The notes beneath the pieces were generated by a model that saw only the letters and a list, made by a program, of their open reading frames with translations, had not been told where the DNA came from and did no database searches. A stretch of 38,846 nucleotides of DNA, taken from the NCBI GenBank assembly GCA_003133665.1, contig PKYK01000007.1:1-38846 (forward strand), given 5' to 3'. Numbering within the stretch: the first letter of the stretch is position 1; each line of letters starts with the position of its first letter. This DNA is from Acidimicrobiaceae bacterium (GTDB lineage: Bacteria > Actinomycetota > Acidimicrobiia > Acidimicrobiales > RAAP-2). The position numbers and the translations under genes are program-made. This document shows positions 1-7,410 of the stretch, one piece after another.

Positions 1-342
1 CCTTGAACCCGGGGACGTCCACAATCTCCGACTGGCGAATCAAGGAGTGGCGGATGGACAAGAGTTCTGACTGATTTATGGCACCGCAAGAACGTTCGTG
101 CTGCCAAAGCGTGACTTCATCGCTTTGTGGGGGAACCTTCGGTTCATTGGCGCGACGGGATGTCGCCCCAACGGGAGATCTCCACAGGCGTCCGTCCATT
201 ACCTTCGCGCCTCCTGCCGGTTCTGTCTCCTCTCGCGCCCTTTGAGGTCCCGCCAAGAGGCGGCCGCCCACGCCACTGTCCAACTAGATCGTGGTGCAGC
301 GGCGTGGAGACCGGTCTCCGAGTTTCCGAGGGATCGACGGGC
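1..342. other. No confident gene; possible 3' tail of an upstream plus-strand gene
   Basis: I see no gene here that I can support. Two plus-strand frames are open from the window edge and close at stops at 68-70 and 72-74, so either could be the last ~22 codons of a gene starting outside the window. The fragment is too short to decide between them or to name a family. Two ATG-initiated frames further on (98-346 and 127-669) have arginine/proline-rich, low-complexity translations typical of antisense shadows, and the second runs over the convincing minus-strand gene at 343-648. Confidence 0.4.
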
Positions 343-648
343 TTAAGCCTCGAGGTTCAGGTGCGAAACCAACTCGATCCAAGTGACGCTGAAGGGTGGA
401 CCGGAAATGCCACCCTTGACAAGAGCCTCACCAAGGCGGTCATGCGTGAACGCCTCTTGATGTTCCATGGAGTCCCAGACCTCGGTCACGACGAAGTTTC
501 CATTCGAGCTGAGACCTGCCGAATGCACCAACATTCCGTCGGGCCAATCACCTTCGCCAGTCGCTGGGTCGATTCCGAGTTCCTTGTTCACGGCGTCGTA
601 TTCCACCGTGGTCACTCCCTCAAATTCCAAGATCAATTCAGCGGCCAT
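343..648 (-). CDS. Small ABM-like (dimeric alpha/beta barrel) protein, paralogue of the gene at 1025
   Basis: A 101-aa protein. The start is the ATG at 648, preceded on the minus strand by a strong ribosome binding site AAAGGGGA about 4 bases upstream; the open frame extends 107 codons further, but that part is arginine/serine-rich and not protein-like. The sequence has the pattern of small ferredoxin-like, antibiotic-biosynthesis-monooxygenase-type domains: an N-terminal beta strand, a central WPDGMLVHSAG segment, then FVVTEVWDS followed by a helix with AFTHDRLG and a closing VTWIEL strand. It shares the layout GxL...VVxxVWDSxExxxxF with the divergent gene at 1025-1315, so the two are probably paralogues. 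Family-level assignment is by pattern only; no substrate can be inferred, and many such proteins have no known function. Confidence 0.75.
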   Translation of the reverse strand: MAAELILEFEGVTTVEYDAVNKELGIDPATGEGDWPDGMLVHSAGLSSNGNFVVTEVWDSMEHQEAFTHDRLGEALVKGGISGPPFSVTWIELVSHLNLEA

Positions 649-834
649 TTCATCCCCTTTTGGGTGTAAGCATGCCGAGCGGCACGGCTGAGATTGTTGC
701 ATAGTTCGGGTGACGGCACCAGCAAAACTTCGGTGAACAGATGGAGCACTTGAGTGAACTCTCAGGCCGCGGAGGACGAATAGAGGGTGCCCACGGGTTT
801 GCGTGATTGATCGATGGCGGCCCGACGCAACAGA

Positions 835-850
835 AGTGCAACCTTGCACT
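835..850. promoter_or_regulatory. Perfect inverted repeat, candidate operator
   Basis: AGTGCAACCTTGCACT is two 7-bp arms (AGTGCAA / TTGCACT) separated by 2 bp. It lies roughly mid-way between the divergent genes at 648 and 1025, where a dimeric repressor or activator site would be expected. No regulator gene is adjacent in the window, so its ligand and protein are unknown. A chance palindrome or a small RNA hairpin is the alternative. Confidence 0.4.
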
Positions 851-988
851 GGCGGCTTGAGGTCGCAAGTCCTGATTAGTGTTGGAGGACTGACGATCAC
901 GATTTCGGACAGGCGAGTGAACTTGTGGTGCTGACGATGGCACCGCGTGACCAAGGAAGATCTACTCACAGTCGTCGCTAGGACCGAC

Positions 989-994
989 TAGCCT
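989..994 (+). promoter_or_regulatory. Candidate -10 box for the gene at 1025
   Basis: TAGCCT matches the actinobacterial TANNNT -10 pattern. Transcription would begin near 1001 and give a leader of about 24 nt containing the GAGGGG ribosome binding site at 1015-1020. No clear -35 box is visible. Confidence 0.35.
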
Positions 995-1024
995 TCGCCG
1001 AACGTCAATTCACTGAGGGGAACT

Positions 1025-1315
1025 ATGGCTTATCTCACCACTAACTTCTTCGAAGGCGGTACCGTCGACCAGTATCGGGTCGTTCTGGGTGCCGCACATC
1101 CCAACGGCGTCCTTCCTGCCGGCCAGAAGTGCCATTTCTCGGGTCCAACCGAGGGTGGGTGGCTCGTGGTCGCGGTATGGGACTCAAAAGAATCGTACGA
1201 TCACTTCATGTCCCAGACCCTCATGCCGACGCTCAGCCAAGTGTCCGGTGGATTCACCGGAATTCCTCAGCGACGCGACGTGGAAGACGTGGACATCGCT
1301 TCCGCCTCGCTGTAA
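1025..1315 (+). CDS. Small ABM-like (dimeric alpha/beta barrel) protein
   Basis: A 96-aa protein starting at ATG 1025 with a strong ribosome binding site (GAGGGG, 4 bases before the start). It shows a beta-strand start (MAYLTTNFFEGG), an HPNGVLPAGQ segment, the central WLVVAVWDSKESYDHF motif and a C-terminal helix/strand with GGFTGIPQ. The arrangement parallels the divergent 101-aa gene at 343-648, and both resemble small stress-responsive or ABM-like domains that form beta-barrel dimers. No catalytic residues can be assigned. Length is typical for such domains and the frame is intact. Confidence 0.75.
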   Translation: MAYLTTNFFEGGTVDQYRVVLGAAHPNGVLPAGQKCHFSGPTEGGWLVVAVWDSKESYDHFMSQTLMPTLSQVSGGFTGIPQRRDVEDVDIASASL

Positions 1316-1397
1316 CGAAGCGAGCCTTGACTCTCTCAAGTTCTGCCAGCGTCGGAGGGCCGACTCCAACAATCTAGTGGCAGCTGGCGTCGTGGAA

Positions 1398-1413
1398 GTC
1401 TCCGTAGGGAGAC
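1398..1413. terminator. Hairpin between convergent genes, possible terminator
   Basis: GTCTCC-GTAG-GGAGAC is a perfect 6-bp stem with a 4-nt loop, between the 3' ends of the plus-strand gene at 1025 and the minus-strand gene ending at 1429. No T-run follows on either strand, so this is a weak candidate at best. Confidence 0.3.
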
Positions 1414-1428
1414 GCAATGCTGCGGTCA

Positions 1429-2013
1429 CTATCTCAAGGCACTCCAGCCTGCGATCCCCGCGAGAGCGACGAGGATCACTGCTGTAGCTAAACGTAAGGC
1501 GCCAGTCTTGACGAACCTCAGGAGGCCCCGTCCGCCGATCACGGCCAGTGCTGCCACGCTCCAAAGCGCCAGCAAGGCCCCCACTCCGACTGAGAGAGGT
1601 GAATGGAAGTGAGCGGCCATGTTGGCGGTCAGGATCTGGGTCAGGTCGCCCCATTCGGCAAAGAAGATTACGATGAACGCCGTGGTCACGACCCGGCGAG
1701 ACGAGGCCACCTCATGCTCGACAATGGACTTCTCCTGACGCTCTTTTGCGGCTTCTCGCAGGGCGAGTATTGCGCCGACAAGGAACATCAGAGAAACAGC
1801 GCCGTCTAGTGCTCGGTGAGGGAGCAGATGGAAGAGCGCGACTCCAACGGTAACGGCGATCGCTGCATGTACGACAAAAGCCCCGGCAGCACCGAGCCAA
1901 ACGGCGAACGGCTTGCCTCGCGTCGACATCACTAGCGAGGCGAACATCGTCTTGTCGGGCAGCTCCCCAAAGAAAATCACTGGGAAGACGGTGACTGCGA
2001 TGGCGAGATTCAT
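1429..2013 (-). CDS. TMEM165/GDT1 (UPF0016) family cation exporter, probably for Mn2+/Ca2+
   Basis: A 194-aa, very hydrophobic protein with about six membrane segments in two repeats, the UPF0016/GDT1 layout. Bacterial members of this family export manganese. The family carries an E-x-G-D-[KR]-[TS] motif in each half. The second copy is EWGDLT (within FFAEWGDLTQILTA). The first reads ELPDKT, so the usual glycine is proline while the acidic residues and K-T remain. A short charged cytoplasmic loop (AAKERQEKSIVEHEVASS) separates the halves. Start is ATG 2013 with an AAAGGGGG ribosome binding site just upstream. I looked for a yybP-ykoY manganese riboswitch in the ~180 bases upstream and did not recognise one. 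Confidence 0.85.
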   Translation of the reverse strand: MNLAIAVTVFPVIFFGELPDKTMFASLVMSTRGKPFAVWLGAAGAFVVHAAIAVTVGVALFHLLPHRALDGAVSLMFLVGAILALREAAKERQEKSIVEHEVASSRRVVTTAFIVIFFAEWGDLTQILTANMAAHFHSPLSVGVGALLALWSVAALAVIGGRGLLRFVKTGALRLATAVILVALAGIAGWSALR

Positions 2014-2487
2014 GACCCCCTTTTCTAACCGAGTCGGCGAGCGTTACTTGATCCAGGCGACGGGGCTGATCGACGGCGACGGTGGTGTGCCTGTCCTGAC
2101 GCTCCTGTGACTTTCAAGCCGAAGGGTCGAAGGCAACAATCGACTGGCTCGTCGTTCCCTGGGAGTTCGCACCCTTTCGCAATAGGGTTGAATTGAATTA
2201 AGCAGGAATAGGGGCGTGGTGTATGCAGGTAGCCTACTGGATTGTTGAATCGTGCATTGGAGGCTCGAGCCAGCCAAGTCGTGATTGTTGTCGAAGTCCC
2301 GCCGTGACCTATTAGAAATGCAAACTCTCATTGGAGACTGGCCCAAGAACGTCGAGAGCCGTGTTCTTCTAAAACGCACTGGTCCTCCGACAATCCAAAA
2401 GCGCAACATGAAGGCTAGAAGGGGATTGGGAACCAGTTGTATCCGCCGTCAAATGTCATGATCAAATGATTGGGGCATTTGGACGAC
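2014..2487. other. Intergenic region upstream of the UPF0016 gene, next to an IS end
   Basis: About 470 bp without a supportable gene; the only longer open frame (2044-2409, minus) has non-protein-like composition. It should contain the promoter of the UPF0016 gene. A 5-bp hairpin (ACCCT/AGGGT, 2170-2187) and a longer imperfect hairpin (CGTCAAATG at 2447-2455 with CATTTGGACG at 2476-2485) can be seen, the latter directly beside the IS end at 2488. The local base composition is more AT-rich than the housekeeping part of the window. Confidence 0.4.
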
Positions 2488-2512
2488 TGAATCGTGCCGA
2501 GTTTCCGGGAGA

Positions 2513-2513
<1 letters not shown>
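2488..2513. repeat. Terminal inverted repeat of the IS3-family relic (single copy)
   Basis: A 26-bp segment starting TGAATCGTGCCGAG and ending CCGGGAGAC. Similarity to the IS6110-type end is by memory of that sequence. No partner repeat in inverted orientation was found near 3200-3300, consistent with a truncated element. Confidence 0.55.
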
Positions 2514-3241
<728 letters not shown>

Positions 3242-3495
3242 GCCGGATGAATCCCTGAAACCCGATTTTTAGGAGATATGGTCCGTATCTAGGACATTTA
3301 GCCCCCATCATTCACGAGAAGTTCGTTGAGGGGTCTTGATCCATTTTGATGGACTCCTCGGCACTACCCGCGTCGATTGAGCCATTGATCGAGTTGCGTG
3401 GGCGTTAACTTCACCTTTTGGACAATGGTTCGGCGACCAAGGGTCGTGTGGAGTCCCGTTGACGTGACTGTGGGCTGCTCTGGTGGCGATTCCGT

Positions 3496-3903
3496 TCAGG
3501 TGATGAGGGCCATGCGTCCATAGGAGTCGTTCAGCACCTTGGTCGCGGGCCACCCGTTGATCACGCGAACGACGAGTCGGCGGCTGCGTCGGATTAGCCG
3601 GCCCGGCGCATGGAACAGTCCCCGGCGCATGGCCTTGGGTCTCGCGTTCTTCCCGGATCCGCTGAGACAGAGCAACTGGAACCAACGGACCAAGTCGCCC
3701 GACAGGCACACCACGAACAGTCACGCTGCGTTGGCGGCGAAGTTGGTGAACGGCATCGAGGTGAGACCGGAGTCTTTCAGCCGTTGGACGTGGTTCTCGA
3801 CGTGCGCATGAGCTCGCATGGTGGCGTCGAGTTCGCGCGGGTCGCCCTCCTGATCGGTCCAGAAGCCCCAGTAGCGGAACTCGAGTGAGGGCGCCGGTAG
3901 GCT
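3496..3903 (-). pseudogene. IS1380-family transposase, C-terminal fragment with nonsense codon
   Basis: Reading the minus strand from about 3900 gives LPAPSLEFRYWGFWTDQEGD, then PRELDATMRAHAHVENHVQ, RLKDSGLTSMPFTNFAANAA, a stop (TGA at 3721-3723), then LFVVCLSGDLVRWFQLLCL and FHAPGRLIRRSRRLVVRV to a final stop at 3496. This matches the C-terminal region of IS1380 transposases (DDE, with the conserved Y-R-Y-x-F-x-T-D, L-D-x-x-x-R-x-H-A-x-V-E and F-x-A-N-x-A-W-L blocks). The internal stop replaces the conserved Trp of ANxAW (TGG to TGA). The N-terminal two thirds are missing because the fragment ends at relA. Confidence 0.8.
3898..3903 (+). promoter_or_regulatory. Candidate -10 box of a leaderless relA promoter
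   Basis: TAGGCT fits TANNNT and lies exactly 6 nt before the relA ATG, the spacing seen for leaderless genes here. No Shine-Dalgarno site precedes relA. The box sits at the junction with the IS1380 relic. Confidence 0.45.
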
Positions 3904-3909
3904 GACCCT

Positions 3910-6120
3910 ATGGTTAGTCTCACTTCGCGTTCGACGCCCGATACCGCGCTAGCCAACTCCATTGAGCGTCTGATCGCGCGTTTCCTCGAGCACCACGGCT
4001 CCGAGGACGCCGACCTCATCCGGCGCGCCGGTAGAGCCGCCATTGCCGCCCACGAGGGCCAACTGCGACGAACGGGCGAGCCGTACGTGACCCACCCGAT
4101 CGCGGTGGCCGGAATCGTCGCGGATCTGGGCCTCGACGGGCCCACGATCGCCGCGGCGTTGCTGCACGACGCCGTGGAGGACACCGGCATCACCACGCAG
4201 TGGCTGGCGAGGGAGTTCGGCGACCAAGTCACCGCCGTGGTGGACGGCGTGACCAAACTCGACAGGCTCGAGTTCGATTCGAAGGAGGCCCAACAGGCCG
4301 CCACGATTCGCAAGATGTTCATCGCCATGGCCCAGGACTGGCGGGTGTTGCTGATCAAGCTCGCGGACCGACTGCACAATATGCGCACCATCTCGGTCAT
4401 GCCGATGATTCGCCAGCGGGCGATCGCCCAAGAGACCCTCGACGTGTACGCGCCGCTCGCGCACCGACTCGGTGTCCAGCAGGTGAAGTGGCAGCTGGAG
4501 GACCTCAGCTTCGCCACGTTGCACCCGAAGCGGTACGCCGAGATCGAGCAGATGGTGGCCGCGCGCCAGCCGGAGCGGGAGGCGTACCTGACCGAGGTGA
4601 TGGACACGTTGATCGCCAAGCTCGAGAGCTTCGGCATCACCGGCGACGTTCGGGGCCGACCGAAGCATTTCTGGAGCATCTACGAGAAGATGGTCATCGG
4701 TGGCAAGGAGTTCGACGAGATCTTCGATCTCGTCGGCCTTCGCGTTGTGGTCGAAGAGGAACGCGACTGCTGGGCCGTGCTCGGCGCCATTCACGCCCTC
4801 TGGTCCCCGGTGCAGGGTCGGTTCAAGGACTACATCAATTCGCCCAAGTTCAACCTGTATCAGTCACTGCACACCACGGTCATCGGACCGCGCGGCAAGT
4901 CGGTCGAGGTGCAGGTTCGCACTCAGGAGATGCACCGGCGCGCCGAGTTCGGAATCGCCGCCCACTGGGGCTACAAGGAGGGAGCGTCGGGCAAGGAGAT
5001 CGCCTGGATGCAGCGACTCGCCGACGTCGAAGAAGAGGAGAACGACCCGATTGCGTTCCTCGAGGCGCTGAAACTGGACCTCGGCCAGGACGAGGTCTAC
5101 GTCTTCACGCCCAAGGGCCGAGTGATCGCCCTCGTCGAAGGGGCGACGCCGATTGACTTCGCCTACGCGGTCCACACCGAGGTAGGTCACCACTGCGTGG
5201 GGGCCAAGGTGAACGGACGTCTCGTGCCCCTCGACACGGTGCTGCACTCGGCGGACGTGGTCGAAATCGTCACGAGCAAGAGCGCATCGGCCGGCCCGTC
5301 GCGCGACTGGCTGAACATCGCCATGTCGTCACGCGCCAAATCGAAGATCCGACAGTGGTTCCAGCGCGAGCGCCGCGAGGACGCGATCGAGGGCGGCCGC
5401 GAAGAACTGACCAAGGCGCTGCGCCGAGAGGGCCTGCCCATAGCGACGTCGCTCTCGTCGAGCGCGTTGGACGCCGTGATCAAGTCGCTGAACCTCGATG
5501 ACCTGGACGCCCTGTTCATGGCGATCGACAGCGGACAGATCTCCGCCCATGCGGCCGTCCAACGGCTCGACCGTGAACTGCACGGGGGAGAGGCCGAACA
5601 GCTTCCATCGACCGTCACCAGGATGCCGCGCAGCAACCGGACGACCCGGCGCACGGCGGGCGTCTACGTGGAGGGTCTTGATGACGTGATGATCCACCTC
5701 GCGCGCTGCTGCTCACCGGTGCCGGGCGACCCGATCATGGGCTTCATCACCCAGGGACGAGGGGTCTCAATCCACCGCGACGACTGTTCGAACGCCGTCG
5801 CGCTCGCGCACCGACTCGGCGAACGGATCATCGACGTCGAGTGGGACGGGTCGCTCGGTGGCCAGTACCGGGCGGTGCTCGAGGTGCTGGCCTTTGACCG
5901 TTCACGTCTACTGCTCGATGTCTCCAAGGTCGTGGCCGAGTATCACCTGAACATCATCTCGAGCAGTTCGACGACGTCGGGATCGCGAATCGTGCGCATG
6001 ATCTTCGATGTGGAACTCGCCGATCCCACGCACCTGTCAAGTCTGCTCGCGGCCCTGAAGGCGGTCGATGGCGTCTTTGACGCGTTCCGTCAGCTCCCCG
6101 GGCAGAACAAGACCTCATGA
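3910..6120 (+). CDS. relA: Bifunctional (p)ppGpp synthetase/hydrolase RelA/SpoT (Rel)
   Basis: A 736-aa cytoplasmic Rel enzyme, full length for the family. It makes and degrades (p)ppGpp in response to uncharged tRNA on ribosomes. Domains in order: HD hydrolase (about 40-195, HD pair at 86-87 in LLHDAVEDTG); synthetase (about 245-360, with RGRPK, the RFKD motif at 304-307 and EVQVRTQEMHRRAEFGIAAH); TGS (about 395-455, VYVFTPKG); a conserved Cys domain (LARCCSPVPGDPI and HRDDC) and a C-terminal ACT domain (about 655-730). The basic RxKD form of the synthetase motif is typical of bifunctional Rel rather than synthetase-only RelA. It overlaps hisS by 4 bp (ATGA), so translation is probably coupled. 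The upstream side is unusual: an IS1380 relic reaches to within about 10 bp of the start. Confidence 0.97.
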   Translation: MVSLTSRSTPDTALANSIERLIARFLEHHGSEDADLIRRAGRAAIAAHEGQLRRTGEPYVTHPIAVAGIVADLGLDGPTIAAALLHDAVEDTGITTQWLAREFGDQVTAVVDGVTKLDRLEFDSKEAQQAATIRKMFIAMAQDWRVLLIKLADRLHNMRTISVMPMIRQRAIAQETLDVYAPLAHRLGVQQVKWQLEDLSFATLHPKRYAEIEQMVAARQPEREAYLTEVMDTLIAKLESFGITGDVRGRPKHFWSIYEKMVIGGKEFDEIFDLVGLRVVVEEERDCWAVLGAIHALWSPVQGRFKDYINSPKFNLYQSLHTTVIGPRGKSVEVQVRTQEMHRRAEFGIAAHWGYKEGASGKEIAWMQRLADVEEEENDPIAFLEALKLDLGQDEVYVFTPKGRVIALVEGATPIDFAYAVHTEVGHHCVGAKVNGRLVPLDTVLHSADVVEIVTSKSASAGPSRDWLNIAMSSRAKSKIRQWFQRERREDAIEGGREELTKALRREGLPIATSLSSSALDAVIKSLNLDDLDALFMAIDSGQISAHAAVQRLDRELHGGEAEQLPSTVTRMPRSNRTTRRTAGVYVEGLDDVMIHLARCCSPVPGDPIMGFITQGRGVSIHRDDCSNAVALAHRLGERIIDVEWDGSLGGQYRAVLEVLAFDRSRLLLDVSKVVAEYHLNIISSSSTTSGSRIVRMIFDVELADPTHLSSLLAALKAVDGVFDAFRQLPGQNKTS

Positions 6121-7403
6121 GCGAACCGGTCACGCCGTTCCAGGCCCCGGTCGGGACGCACGACGTTCTCGGCCCCGAGTCGGCGAAGTGGGAAGGACTC
6201 ATCGCCACGTTCGCGGACTTTGCCTATCGCTACGGGTTCTCGCTCGTGCTGACGCCCCTCTTCGAAGAGGTGGGAGTCTTCAACCGCGGCATCGGCGAAG
6301 ACAGTGACGTGGCCAAGAAGGAGATGTACATCTTCGAGGACCGCGGCCAGCGCCGATTCGCCCTGCGTCCGGAGGGCACGGCGTCGTTGGTGCGAGCCTT
6401 CGTCCAGCACCAACCGAAGACGCCGTGGAAGGCGTGGTACATCACGCCGGCCTTCCGCTACGAGCGGCCCCAGGCGGGTCGGTACCGACAGCATCACCAG
6501 CTCGGAGTAGAGGTACTGGGCACGGACGACCCGGCGGTTGACGTGGAGGTCATTGCCTTGGCGTGGCGTTTCTACGCCGCGCTGGGACTGACGCGGGTCC
6601 GTCTTCTCATCAACTCGATGGGCCACGAAGAGTGCCGCGCCGACTACGTGGCGCTCTTGCGCGAACACCTGGCGTCACAGGCGGTCTGGCTCTGCGATGA
6701 GCACCAGAAGAGTTGGTGGGAGAACCCGCTGCGCGTTCTCGACTGCAAGAAGGACGCGTGCATCAACGTCACCATTGAGGGTCCCATGCTGCCCGATCAT
6801 CTGTGCGACGACTGTCGCGACCACTTCCAGCGAGTGGTCGCGGGGCTCTCGTCGCTGGGAATCGCGTCAACGCTCGATCCACGTCTCGTGCGGGGATTCG
6901 ACTACTACACCCGGACCACGTTTGAGTTTGTGGCCGAGGCCCTCGAGGGGGCACAGAAGTCCATTGGCGGCGGCGGGCGCTACGACAGGCTCTCCGAACA
7001 GCTCGGCGGCAAACCAACGAGCGGCATCGGATTCGGCAGTGGTGTCGAGCGGCTCTTGCTGGCCCTCGAGGCCGAGGGCGTGGCGGATCGAGATCTCCTG
7101 AATCGGACGCTCGATCTCTTCGTGGTGGACACGTCGGGCGAAGACGCCGCAACGGCACTGGTCGATCGACTCCGCTCTGCCGGATTCGCGACGGATCGCG
7201 CGTACGACCGCCGCTCGATGAAGGCGCAGATGAAAGTGGCGGACAAGTCGGGCGCCCGCTACGCGATCCTCGTTGGTCCTCAGGAGTACGCGGCCGGTGA
7301 GGTTACGATTAGAGACCTACGAAGTGAGAATTTTGGGCAAGCGCAGCAGACTGTCGCTCAAAAGGACATCGTGGCGACGATTTCCGACCTATTGACAAAG
7401 TGA
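6117..7403 (+). CDS. hisS: Histidyl-tRNA synthetase
   Basis: A 428-aa class II aminoacyl-tRNA synthetase that charges tRNA-His. Visible landmarks: N-terminal PVGTHDVLGPES, motif 2 FRYERPQAGRYRQHHQLG, the histidine-binding LVRGFDYYTRTTFEF and GGGGRYDRL, class II motif 3 GIGFGSGVERLLLAL, and a C-terminal anticodon-binding domain (LFVVDTSGE ... MKAQMKVADKSGARYAILVG). Length is normal. The ATG shares the relA stop (ATGA overlap), and aspS follows within a few bases, so relA-hisS-aspS probably form one transcript. Linking a stringent-response enzyme to two synthetases is a common arrangement in Gram-positive genomes. Confidence 0.97.
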   Translation: MSEPVTPFQAPVGTHDVLGPESAKWEGLIATFADFAYRYGFSLVLTPLFEEVGVFNRGIGEDSDVAKKEMYIFEDRGQRRFALRPEGTASLVRAFVQHQPKTPWKAWYITPAFRYERPQAGRYRQHHQLGVEVLGTDDPAVDVEVIALAWRFYAALGLTRVRLLINSMGHEECRADYVALLREHLASQAVWLCDEHQKSWWENPLRVLDCKKDACINVTIEGPMLPDHLCDDCRDHFQRVVAGLSSLGIASTLDPRLVRGFDYYTRTTFEFVAEALEGAQKSIGGGGRYDRLSEQLGGKPTSGIGFGSGVERLLLALEAEGVADRDLLNRTLDLFVVDTSGEDAATALVDRLRSAGFATDRAYDRRSMKAQMKVADKSGARYAILVGPQEYAAGEVTIRDLRSENFGQAQQTVAQKDIVATISDLLTK

Positions 7404-7410
7404 AGTGACA

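Larger units (their letters stand above)
649..1024. other. Divergent intergenic region between two paralogous small genes
   Basis: About 376 bp with no supported gene. It separates two divergently transcribed paralogues and so must hold both promoters. It contains a perfect 16-bp palindrome (835-850), a 12-bp palindrome TGCCGAGCGGCA (673-684) close to the minus-strand gene, and a TAGCCT box near the plus-strand start. Overlapping open frames on both strands have shadow-like composition. Confidence 0.55.
3302..3903 (-). mobile_element. IS1380-family insertion sequence relic, 5' truncated at relA
   Basis: This stretch holds the C-terminal third of an IS1380-type transposase plus about 190 bp beyond its stop. 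The segment around 3307-3317 (ATTCACGAGAA) could be the element's terminal repeat, but this is a weak memory-based match. The other end is lost: the transposase frame runs right up to the relA start at 3910. It lies back-to-back with the IS3 relic, so this region has collected at least two insertions. Confidence 0.6.

Noticed and set aside
2014..2200. Manganese (yybP-ykoY) riboswitch upstream of the UPF0016 exporter
   Set aside because: Expected from biology, but the conserved internal-loop sequence and stems could not be recognised by eye.
3949..4794. Long minus-strand open frames across relA (also 3777-4679)
   Set aside because: Antisense to a full-length, motif-complete relA; GC-rich codon bias creates long shadow frames. 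Composition is not protein-like.
7321..7404. AT-rich segment at the end of hisS as a promoter or structured leader for aspS
   Set aside because: It is within the hisS frame; a TTGACA-like string occurs but with no matching -10 at correct spacing.
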